DNA from: Phormidium tenue FACHB-886
GTDB taxonomy: Bacteria > Cyanobacteriota > Cyanobacteriia > Elainellales > Elainellaceae
NCBI RefSeq assembly: GCF_014764505.1
Contig: NZ_JACXWX010000013.1
Coordinates: 1-64,000, forward strand
Length of the DNA: 64,000 bases
Direction of reading: 5' to 3'
Notes under the pieces: generated by a model
The model's database searches: none
What the model was told of the DNA's origin: nothing
What the model saw: the letters and a program-made list of their open reading frames with translations, nothing else
In this document: positions 46,610-54,324 of the stretch, one piece after another
Layout of the letters: each line of letters starts with the position of its first letter
Position numbering within the stretch: the stretch's first letter is position 1
Position numbers and translations under genes: made by a program

Positions 46610-47422
46610 CTAACCCTGTGCCAGTTTCGACTTTGCCTGCTGCCAAAGCTGTTCTAGCTCTTCTAGGCTGTAATCGGCGATCGTCTTGCCATCCCTCATT
46701 GCTTGCTCTACCTGGCTAAAGCGCTGAATAAACCGTTGATTTGTCCCCTGCAGAGCTTCATCAGGGTCTAACCCATACCAGCGGGCAAGGTTAACTACGG
46801 TAAACAATAGATCGCCTAGTTCGGCTTGCTGTTGCTCTTTTGTTTCTTCCCGGAGAGCCTGCTCAAACTCGCCCAGCTCCTCATGAAACTTCGCCCAAAC
46901 GCCCTCCACGTTTTCCCACTCAAAGCCCACTCCAGCCGCCTTTTGCGAAATCTTCATCGCTGCTGTTAAAGCTGGAAGCGATCGCGCATAGCGACTGAGC
47001 CGTGGCGACAAGGTTTGCACGCTTGCCTCTGTTTTCTCTTCTTCTGTTTTAATCTGTTCCCAGTTTTGCACCACCTGCTCTACACCATCTACGGCTGTAT
47101 TGCCAAAGACATGGGGATGCCGCCGAATCAACTTTTCGGCAATTTTTTCGGCAACGGTTGCCAAATCAAACTGGTTTGCTTCACTAGCAATCTGCGCCTG
47201 TAACACGACCTGTAACAGCAGATCGCCTAGCTCATCGGCGATTGCGTCTGGCGTACCTTGGCGAATTGCATCTGCCACTTCATAAGCTTCCTCTAGCACA
47301 TAAGGAATCAACGTTTGGGGAGTTTGTGCTAGATCCCAAGGACAGCCTTCATCGGGCGATCGCAGTTTTGCTACAACTTCGATCAGGTGTTGCAAAGCAG
47401 TCAAAGTGGTTTGAGTCGTCAT
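46610..47422 (-). CDS. mazG: Nucleoside triphosphate pyrophosphohydrolase MazG
   Basis: 270 residues with two MazG domains. It hydrolyses NTPs to NMP and pyrophosphate, a house-cleaning and stress role. The first domain has CPWDLAQTPQTLIPYVLEEAYE near 28-49 and ADELGDLLLQVVLQA near 62 with the EExxE-x12-ExxD metal pattern. The second repeats it with KFHEELGEFEQALREE and AELGDLLFTVVNLARW near 210. The length is that of E. coli MazG. It is a single gene on the minus strand. Confidence 0.95.
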   Translation of the reverse strand: MTTQTTLTALQHLIEVVAKLRSPDEGCPWDLAQTPQTLIPYVLEEAYEVADAIRQGTPDAIADELGDLLLQVVLQAQIASEANQFDLATVAEKIAEKLIRRHPHVFGNTAVDGVEQVVQNWEQIKTEEEKTEASVQTLSPRLSRYARSLPALTAAMKISQKAAGVGFEWENVEGVWAKFHEELGEFEQALREETKEQQQAELGDLLFTVVNLARWYGLDPDEALQGTNQRFIQRFSQVEQAMRDGKTIADYSLEELEQLWQQAKSKLAQG

Positions 47423-47611
47423 ACGGCTGTCCTCTGTCCCGGTTGCTTAATCTTAGGCAGATTTAGGATCTGCTTCATACTAAAACATTGGGCGCAGAGC
47501 TTGGAAAGGCAGCGCATCGGCTCCACCAACTTGCTAAATTAAGCAAAATCAATCCTTTAGAAAATCTCTATCATTAGCGCTCGATCGACTCAATCTTTCT
47601 AGAATCAAACC

Positions 47612-47818
47612 ATGAATCTTATTCTGCTGATTGCGGCACTGGTTGTTTCTCTACTGGTTTTTGGCTTCCTGATCCGGGTGGCAAAGGCAGCAATTGGGAC
47701 AGCCATCACGATCGCACTGGTTGTTTTGGTACTTCAAATTGCTTTTGGAATCGCGCCCAACCAGCTCTGGCAAGAAGTCACTCAGCTTTGGGAGAGCCTG
47801 TGGCGACAGATCCAGTAG
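47612..47818 (+). CDS. Small single-pass membrane protein
   Basis: 68 residues: a hydrophobic N-terminal half (LLIAALVVSLLVFGFLIRVA, then AIGTAITIALVVLVLQIAFG) and an amphipathic tail rich in Trp and Gln (LWQEVTQLWESLWRQIQ). No known function. The hydrophobic pattern and compact length resemble small conserved cyanobacterial membrane proteins. It precedes the remains of a ROK gene. Confidence 0.65.
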   Translation: MNLILLIAALVVSLLVFGFLIRVAKAAIGTAITIALVVLVLQIAFGIAPNQLWQEVTQLWESLWRQIQ

Positions 47819-47849
47819 GAAAGTAATTTTGTACGGAGAAGCAAACGTC

Positions 47850-48544
47850 ATATCTTCCGTTCTTCTGGCGCTTGATTTTGGTGATACTAAACATGCAGCC
47901 GCGTTAGCCTTCCTTTGCAACGCCCCTACCCAAATCAGCTCAGCTGGCAGGCTCATAGGCGTGCCTCTCCAACCGGCGCAGATGCCCAAACTGATCTAAT
48001 GTATTTGACGAGCAGCACGAGTGTAGGCGGCTGAATGCTTAACGGGCGATCGTGGCGCGGCGCAGAAGGAATGGCAGGCAAAATTGGGCATACGATCGTT
48101 GCTCCAACAGCTGAGCTGTGTTTGTGCGGTAGGCAGGGTTGTGTTGAACGGTCGGTTTCAGGTCCTTACATGGTGCAACGAGCGTGCGATCTGCTGCAGC
48201 ACCAGCCCGAACAGGCAACTCTGCTGCGATCGCTTCTGTCCGGTAATCTCGGCTCGCTCACTGCCCAAAACCTCAGCCAAGCGGCTGCTCAGGGTAATGA
48301 GTTTGCTCAATCTATTCTCGCTCGTGGGGCATGCGCGTTAGGCGCTGGTATTGGCAATGCAGCAAATTTCGTTAATCCACAGTGTTTCGTGTTAGGTGGT
48401 GGCGTCACCAAGCCGGACGATCGCTTCTGGCAGGTTGGGCGAGACACTGCCCGCCGAACGGCATTACCAGGAGTGAACTTCGAGGTTATTCCTGCTGCGC
48501 TGGGAGATGATGCGCCCTTGCGAGGGGCGATCGCTTTAGCTTAG
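47850..48544 (+). pseudogene. ROK-family sugar kinase/regulator, decayed
   Basis: Three kinds of damage are visible. The N-terminus VLLALDFGDTKHAAAL (ROK phosphate motif) reads in one frame to about 47945. It then continues in another frame as RASPTGADAQTDLMYLTSST, so there is a frameshift. That phrase joins a sequence from the start of the family directly to its ATP-binding region (TGVGGGW in relatives), so about 100 codons are missing. Last, an in-frame TGA (48032-48034) stands where relatives have Trp. The remaining C-terminal part from 48035 is open (MLNGRSWRGAEGMAGKIGHT, the zinc motif CLCGRQGCVE, then FVLGGGVTKP). It is unlikely to make an active kinase. Confidence 0.8.
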
Positions 48545-48726
48545 TCACGAGTGCAGTTACAGTCGATCTCCTCCTCAGATTAGACAAGATGGACTGCGTT
48601 CGTGGTTAGGATGGTGCATGAATTAAACTTCGAGCGGCGGAGTTGTCTATCCTCGCTCCTGACTGCCCTCCGCCTGCCAATAAGAGCTGACGCTCAATTG
48701 CCTTCAAGCCCTTTCAGGAAAAACCT

Positions 48727-50319
48727 ATGCCCAAACCTGTAGTGCCGATTCCAGAAGATGTAGTAATTCGCCCAGAAGCCCGTCGCCCTGAGACCGATCC
48801 CACCTTGGGAATTCCCGTGACCGTCGATCGGCAGGGTACGCCTTCCCACAGACTTGTAGCGATCGGCGATTCGCTCACCCATGGGTTCCAAAGCGGTGCA
48901 GTTTTCAATACCTCTCTCTCTTACTCCGCCTTAATTGCCAAAGAACTAGGCTGGGGGCAGTTTCGCTACCCAACTTACAACAGCCCCGGCGAGGGCTTGC
49001 CGTTAAATTTGGAAAGCCTAATCAAGCGGATAGAGCAGCGCTTTGGGGCTAAGCTAGACTGGCTAGAGTCCGTAAGTGCGGCAACGTTTGTGCGGGATTA
49101 TCTCGATCAAATTGAGGACTACTGGGAGCGGCAAGTCGGATCGGTGCCGCCTGACGCCAAAGGAAAAATTAATCACAACTTGGCGGTTTACGGCTGGGAT
49201 TTACGAAATACCCTATCGCGCAATGCTGATATGCTGCAATCTGTCCTAAAGGCGAACCCAGCAAAGGATGGTCTTTTAGGACAGATCGTGGAAAATCATA
49301 ATGAACGAGCTGGACTGCGCGTATTGAACTCGGCAAGAGATCAAACAGGTAAAGCGCTATCCCCGATCCAAGCCGCTGCAGCGCTAGGTGCAGAAGGAGA
49401 TGGCATCGAAACGTTAATTGTGGCGATCGGTGCAAATAATGCGCTTGGTAGTATCCTCACTTTCTCGGTTGTCTGGAGCGATCGGGGTTATGAAGACATG
49501 ACGGTGAACGATGCCTACACCGTTTGGCGACCGATACACTTTAAAGCTGAGTTTGACCAGCTAGTTACCGAGGTGAAAAAGATCCGCGCCCGGCACGTCA
49601 TTTTCAGCACCGTTCCCCACGTGACGATCGCCCCTTACGCTCGTGGTGTAGCTCACAAAGTTCGCCCAGGCTCTCGCTACTTCCCTTACTACACGCTGCC
49701 CTGGATCAGTGATGCTGGCTTTAATCCTGACAAACATCCTCATTTAACTGAGCAGGAAGCACGAGCCATTGACAGTGCAATTGACCAATATAACGAGTTC
49801 ATTACCCAAGCAGTGCGATCGGCACGGCAGGCAGGCAAAGATTGGTACTTATTTGATTTGGGTGGCTTGCTCGATCGAATTGCCTATCGGCGTTATCTTG
49901 CCCCCGAATCAACTGCTGCTAAGCCTTCTTGGTGGGATGCAGTTGGCGGTAAATACCAGCTACCGCCTGATCTGGAGGCATTGCGCCCTGAACTCGATTC
50001 TCGCTTTTTCTCTTCGGATGTTAGGGGTCGCACTCAAGGCGGCATTTTTTCCCTAGACGGTATCCATCCGACTACGGTGGGCTACGGCCTTATGGCGCAA
50101 GAGATCATTAACATCATGCAGCTAGCCGGGGTTAAGTTCTATGGGGCAGATGGCACAACCCAGCGGCAGGGGCAAATCAAAATTGACTTCAAACAGCTGT
50201 TGGCGTTAGATACTCTAGTTTCAAACCCACCCCGATCCTTTGCCAATAATTTAGAGCTCTTACGCTGGCTTGATGAAACTTTTAATATCTTTGGACGAAT
50301 GCTCAAAGCTAGTTTCTAA
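48727..50319 (+). CDS. SGNH/GDSL-type hydrolase
   Basis: 530 residues. The GDS nucleophile block HRLVAIGDSLTHGFQSGAVF is near 38-57, Gly/Asn in LIVAIGANNALGS near 231, and the Asp-His pair in SLDGIHPTTVGYGLMAQEII near 445. The family includes esterases and lipases. This member is much longer than the 200-residue core because of insertions between blocks. No signal peptide is seen, so it should be cytoplasmic. The substrate is unknown. A convergent terminator follows. Confidence 0.85.
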   Translation: MPKPVVPIPEDVVIRPEARRPETDPTLGIPVTVDRQGTPSHRLVAIGDSLTHGFQSGAVFNTSLSYSALIAKELGWGQFRYPTYNSPGEGLPLNLESLIKRIEQRFGAKLDWLESVSAATFVRDYLDQIEDYWERQVGSVPPDAKGKINHNLAVYGWDLRNTLSRNADMLQSVLKANPAKDGLLGQIVENHNERAGLRVLNSARDQTGKALSPIQAAAALGAEGDGIETLIVAIGANNALGSILTFSVVWSDRGYEDMTVNDAYTVWRPIHFKAEFDQLVTEVKKIRARHVIFSTVPHVTIAPYARGVAHKVRPGSRYFPYYTLPWISDAGFNPDKHPHLTEQEARAIDSAIDQYNEFITQAVRSARQAGKDWYLFDLGGLLDRIAYRRYLAPESTAAKPSWWDAVGGKYQLPPDLEALRPELDSRFFSSDVRGRTQGGIFSLDGIHPTTVGYGLMAQEIINIMQLAGVKFYGADGTTQRQGQIKIDFKQLLALDTLVSNPPRSFANNLELLRWLDETFNIFGRMLKASF

Positions 50320-50326
50320 TAAAAAA

Positions 50327-50346
50327 CCCGGCTAATACCGGGTTGT
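50327..50346 (-). terminator. Minus-strand intrinsic terminator
   Basis: Stem aacccgg/ccgggtt; on the minus strand it is followed by a T-run (ttttttatt). It can end transcription coming from the gene at 50584, and may also serve the GDSL gene as a stem without a T-run. Confidence 0.6.
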
Positions 50347-50583
50347 ACCTGTCATCGCTTTTTCTCACTGTAGCAATATTCATAAACCCATCGCCGGACT
50401 CCCAATCCAGCTCAGGGTGCAATCTATTTCTATAGGTATAGACTACCCAAATAGTCAATGATTGCACCTCACCCATGTAGCTCATCCGATCGGATGAGCT
50501 ACATAGCACTCTTTTTAGACTGCTCATTTTAGACTAAAAGCCTGGTAGAGCAAAGCTCCTGGCAAAAGCTCTTAGCAAAAGCA

Positions 50584-51969
50584 TTAGTTTGCAGTCTTTT
50601 CTGGCGGAAAGGCATCAATTGCTTTATCTTCTTCAATTAGAAAGGGTTTTGATCGTGAAAAGATTCGGCACGTTTCTAAAGTAGAATCGCTAGTCTGTTG
50701 TGAAACCGCCTGCGGCAGGACGGGAGGCGGCATCGTTACCAAGTTGTATTCCACGTTCTCGGTATAGATGGTCATTGTGATGTTGAAGACTTCAAAAAAA
50801 TTGATGACCCATTGGCAGTCCGCCTCAGGAAACTTCTCGTAGTGACGAATTAGCTGGGCAATATGGACTTCCAGATGAGTCCTCGCGTAAGGACAAATCA
50901 AAATCAGCTTGAGAAACACAACCACCAGGGCAATGGGGCTGCTACGCGAGAGCAGTAACACAAACAGCGATGTGGGTTCTTCTTGGGCTTCGATCGTTAG
51001 ATACTCAATGATGCGATTTGCTGTTCGCAAGAGTAGTGCATCATCAATCACTTTATCGTGGTGATCGACGTAAAGAGCATCCAATCGCTCTGCCAGGTTT
51101 TTTCGAAGGATGTCAACAAAGGCTGGATTTCCTATGGAAAACAGCAGATACTCCAGCAGGCTTTTCTTGAACTCCACATAGCGCAGCTGCTGAACCTGGC
51201 TCAAGAAAATATTGGCAAGATTGGGATAGCTAAAAAAACCGCGCTTCGCCACAATGCGTTTAATCAAGCGCAAAACTTCATCTCCCAACCCAGTCGGATT
51301 CTCCGGCGATCTGGAGATTGCCAGACCAGGAGCTACGGTGGTTTGTGCCAGCACCGTGTACTTTGCCAGGTCAAACTTAAATTTTTCTTTGAGTTTTTTA
51401 GATAAGCTTCTAGCGGCCTGCCGTTGTTCTACAGGATTGTTCAAATTTGTATACTGTGGAACTAGCAGATAAGAGGTGTAGCGATCTGTCCAATGGCGCT
51501 TTTCACGATCGTCATACCGAGCTACAAACAGCCGTAACTCCTGAAAGTCTTGACTTTCAAGAAAATTCCGCAGCCACTCCCGCAGCCGTTTGAGCGTAGG
51601 TGAGATAGTGGGTCTGTGCAAAATTGGATCGGTAAATAGCTCAATCAGCTGATGGATTGCCTTGTAGTTGCGGCTGATCTCCCAGTTGTTGATCAAGATG
51701 TAGCAAGAGCGCTTCAGCGTATTTTTGAACTCTTGCTCCTGGTTTGAGAAGACGATCTCAAACAAACGAGCTGCCATACTACAGCTACTGGAATCTTTGT
51801 GGTAAATGAATAACCCTTTGAATTCTGTCAAAACTGCTTCAGGCTGCCAGGTTCTAACAATTTCTAGCAGAAATTCATAAATTGCTTCCTGAGCTTCCGA
51901 TACATTGCGCTGCGATCGCAGTTTGACGGGCTGGTTCTGCTGAATTTTGGCTGGTTTGTCCCCAATCAT
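50584..51969 (-). CDS. Conserved-type hypothetical protein, helical
   Basis: About 461 residues from ATG 51969 (the frame is open to 52035). Nearly all helical, with no signal peptide. Stretches such as ALVVVFLKLILICPYA are hydrophobic but look buried rather than membrane-spanning. HEAT-like helical pairing is suggested by the regular LLEYLLFSIGNPAFVDILRK pattern, but I cannot confirm it. I do not recognise the family. It stands alone between the GDSL gene and a DUF72 gene, with a terminator downstream. Confidence 0.7.
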   Translation of the reverse strand: MIGDKPAKIQQNQPVKLRSQRNVSEAQEAIYEFLLEIVRTWQPEAVLTEFKGLFIYHKDSSSCSMAARLFEIVFSNQEQEFKNTLKRSCYILINNWEISRNYKAIHQLIELFTDPILHRPTISPTLKRLREWLRNFLESQDFQELRLFVARYDDREKRHWTDRYTSYLLVPQYTNLNNPVEQRQAARSLSKKLKEKFKFDLAKYTVLAQTTVAPGLAISRSPENPTGLGDEVLRLIKRIVAKRGFFSYPNLANIFLSQVQQLRYVEFKKSLLEYLLFSIGNPAFVDILRKNLAERLDALYVDHHDKVIDDALLLRTANRIIEYLTIEAQEEPTSLFVLLLSRSSPIALVVVFLKLILICPYARTHLEVHIAQLIRHYEKFPEADCQWVINFFEVFNITMTIYTENVEYNLVTMPPPVLPQAVSQQTSDSTLETCRIFSRSKPFLIEEDKAIDAFPPEKTAN

Positions 51970-52626
51970 GGCGATACTCAAAGTAATTAGCGCGTGAGAG
52001 CTAGCGCTGGCAGTTAGCACTTTTTGCCGGAGCAATGAAGCGTTCTTGAATTGTTGAACCGGCGGCGTAGACCCCTTGCGGCGGCAAATGCTGCTGCTCC
52101 ACCAACGTAGGATGCGCCAGCATCAGTGCCTTTAAAGAAGGCAGCGCGATCGCCAAAAGCTAACCGCAATGCATTCTGTATTCATTTGATCTGTTTCATC
52201 TGAAATGAGGGGTTGACCAAAGTCTCCCAAAAGCAGGGTTTTACACAGCCAGCTTTTGGAAGGATAAGATGTGAAACTATAAGTAAACCAGGCTAGAGTT
52301 TGAGTAGTTTAACGAAGAGATTGAACAAAGCGATACTCGTACTACTGCTTAGGGGAACTAACGTCTCTCAATTCTAGTAACCTTTCCCAGTTGCCTTATA
52401 GCGAGTCTAGGCAATCTTCATCGTTTCTTTGTGCCCGTCAACTCAATGTGATTTTTTAGACAGCTTGGTTGAAGTACTACCTTGCAGCACCATTGACCTG
52501 TGTTTTAGGACGAAGGAACTTGCGTAAACACTGGGTTGCATAAATCCTAGATATAGTGCGAAGCTCTCCGCATCAGCTGTGCCTGTATGATAGTGGTGTG
52601 CTGCAAAAAATCATTTGCAATTGCTA
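51970..52626. other. Intergenic region with a possible short minus-strand ORF
   Basis: About 650 bp. A 40-codon minus-strand frame at 52001-52123 (MLAHPTLVEQQHLPPQGV at its start) has some protein character but no family match, and a competing frame over the same DNA looks equally protein-like. I treat it as unsupported. No hairpin of note was seen. Confidence 0.35.
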
Positions 52627-53484
52627 ATGAGCTTCCGATTAGGCTGTGCTATTTGGGCATACAAGTCATGGGTTGGGCACTTGTTTCCGGAAGGAAGCCG
52701 CTCGTCTGACTTTTTGCAGCTCTACAGCCGTCGCTTCACCACAGTTGAAGGAAACACCACCTTTTACTCCGTACCCGATCAAGAAACCCTACAGCGCTGG
52801 CGGTCAGAAACACCAGCTGGTTTTGAGTTTTGCCTGAAGCTGCCGCGTCCGGTTACGCATCAAGGGCTGCTAGTTCCCAGATTGGCAGAAGCGATCGCTT
52901 TCGTGAAGCAGATGCAGGAATTGGGCGATCGGCTGGGAGCAGTGTTTGCCCAGCTTCCGCCCAGCTATAGCCCTCATCAGCTAGAAGATCTAACTACCTT
53001 CTTGGCAGCGTTCTCACAGCAAGGGGTCAAAATTGCTCTGGAAGTTCGCCATCCAGATTGGTTTCAAGCGCCCTACGCTGAACAACTGAATTCCCTGCTG
53101 AATCAGTTCAAGGTCGGACGAGTCTTGCTTGATACCCGTCCTGTTTACGAATGTCCAGACGATCCCCAGCTATATTCCGAGCGCAAAAAGCCGCAGCTGC
53201 CGCTTCAGCCTATCCTGACCGCCCCCTTTTGTTTGATTCGCTATATCAGTCATCCTGACCGCACTTTGAATCAACGCTATTTACAGGAATGGGCGATCCG
53301 AGTCAAGTCATGGCTGCAGCAGGGAACCCAAATTTATTTTTTTGTCCACTGCCCCGTGGAGATTCATTCTCCCGCAAATGCACAATATTTTCAGCAGCTG
53401 CTAGAGCAGGAAAATGCGCCTGTGCCACCGCTGCCTTGGAATGAGATCGAATCTACATCTCCCACGCAGCTAAAGCTATTTTGA
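52627..53484 (+). CDS. DUF72 (YecE-like) protein
   Basis: 285 residues with the TIM-barrel of the DUF72/YecE family, whose biochemical role is unknown. Typical blocks are RLGCAIWAYKSWVGHLFPEG at the start, FTTVEGNTTFYSVPDQETLQRW near 37, FCLKLPRPVTHQ near 67, LGAVFAQLPPSYSP near 105, and ALEVRHPDWF near 140. RYISHPDRTLNQRYLQEW near 200 replaces the usual R-HG. ATG 52627 is preferred to TTG 52615. It is convergent with the GDT1-like pair. Confidence 0.9.
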   Translation: MSFRLGCAIWAYKSWVGHLFPEGSRSSDFLQLYSRRFTTVEGNTTFYSVPDQETLQRWRSETPAGFEFCLKLPRPVTHQGLLVPRLAEAIAFVKQMQELGDRLGAVFAQLPPSYSPHQLEDLTTFLAAFSQQGVKIALEVRHPDWFQAPYAEQLNSLLNQFKVGRVLLDTRPVYECPDDPQLYSERKKPQLPLQPILTAPFCLIRYISHPDRTLNQRYLQEWAIRVKSWLQQGTQIYFFVHCPVEIHSPANAQYFQQLLEQENAPVPPLPWNEIESTSPTQLKLF

Positions 53485-53518
53485 AGCAGCGCTTACGCTT
53501 ACTCTCATCAAGCCAGTT

Positions 53519-53818
53519 CTAACACTCAGTCTCTTCGCTTGTGTCTTCACTGCGAAACCATAGCAGCCGTGCTGCCATCACCACAAAACCGATCGCCGCA
53601 ATTAGCTTAACCCAGCGAGCAGGTAAAAGCTGTGCAGCCCCTTCACCCAGCCAAACGCCCAAAAAGCTAGCGAGCAGCAGCGCCGCAGCAGCGCCCAAAA
53701 AGACTGCCCTGACAGATTTTGAGCTACCGCCTAGCGCGATCGCCGCTAGCTGGCTCTTATCTCCTAATTCTGAAAGAAACACCGTCACAAAGCTCAGCCC
53801 AAGCAGCCGCCAATCCAT
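53519..53818 (-). CDS. Half-size GDT1/TMEM165 family transporter, second of a pair
   Basis: 99 residues with three transmembrane helices and one copy of the cation-binding motif ELGDKSQ near 17. Full-length GDT1 proteins (UPF0016) have two such halves; here each half is its own gene. The family moves Mn2+ or Ca2+ against H+. Paired half-size proteins in cyanobacteria have been described as hemi-manganese exchangers. It starts 9 bp after the upstream partner's stop, so the two probably form a heterodimer in the plasma or thylakoid membrane. Confidence 0.88.
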   Translation of the reverse strand: MDWRLLGLSFVTVFLSELGDKSQLAAIALGGSSKSVRAVFLGAAAALLLASFLGVWLGEGAAQLLPARWVKLIAAIGFVVMAARLLWFRSEDTSEETEC

Positions 53819-53827
53819 AATCTGCTC

Positions 53828-54247
53828 CTAACCTTGGATGACATCCCAGATGAGCAATGTGGCGATTAGCAACAGCATCACGCCTGCTCCGGTTTCCAAC
53901 GTTCTTGGTGCAACCCGCTTTGACAGCCAACAGCCAACCCAAACGCCCAACAGACTTGTCAGCACTAGCGCAGATCCAGCTCCCAAAAACACAACCCAAG
54001 GCGCGTGGGATTGGGCACTCAGCAGCAGCGTGGTCATCTGGGTTTTATCGCCCAGCTCTGCCAAAAAGATAGTGAGGAACGTAGAGCAAAAGATCTTAAG
54101 CTCGGTGCGCCAGTCTGGACGGGTTGACGCAATCGGTTGTACAGACTCAGCCTGCAGCTCCACGAGAATGCTATCTGACTCAACCGAGAGCGCGTCAGGA
54201 GAGGAAATAGGGGAGATCAGCACACTAGAACGAGGGGATGAATCCAC
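53828..54247 (-). CDS. Half-size GDT1/TMEM165 family transporter, first of a pair
   Basis: 139 residues. A Ser/Pro-rich cytoplasmic N-terminus of about 45 residues leads into three transmembrane helices. The motif AELGDKTQ near 65 is the one cation-binding copy, complementary to ELGDKSQ in the next gene. It is co-transcribed with that gene (9-bp gap). The likely cargo is manganese, needed for photosystem II, but this is known from the family rather than seen here. I looked for a yybP-ykoY manganese riboswitch upstream; the gap to the kinase gene is only 77 bp and none was recognised. Confidence 0.88.
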   Translation of the reverse strand: MDSSPRSSVLISPISSPDALSVESDSILVELQAESVQPIASTRPDWRTELKIFCSTFLTIFLAELGDKTQMTTLLLSAQSHAPWVVFLGAGSALVLTSLLGVWVGCWLSKRVAPRTLETGAGVMLLLIATLLIWDVIQG

Positions 54248-54324
54248 GAGCCACTACCTAATCAGTGTTTTCATATTTCTTTCATTTTATGACCGATCGG
54301 CAGCAAAAAGGCAAGCCTTTTGGA

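Noticed and set aside
53828-54324. yybP-ykoY manganese riboswitch before the GDT1-like pair
   Set aside because: Only 77 bp separate the first gene from the kinase gene and the expected conserved loops were not seen.
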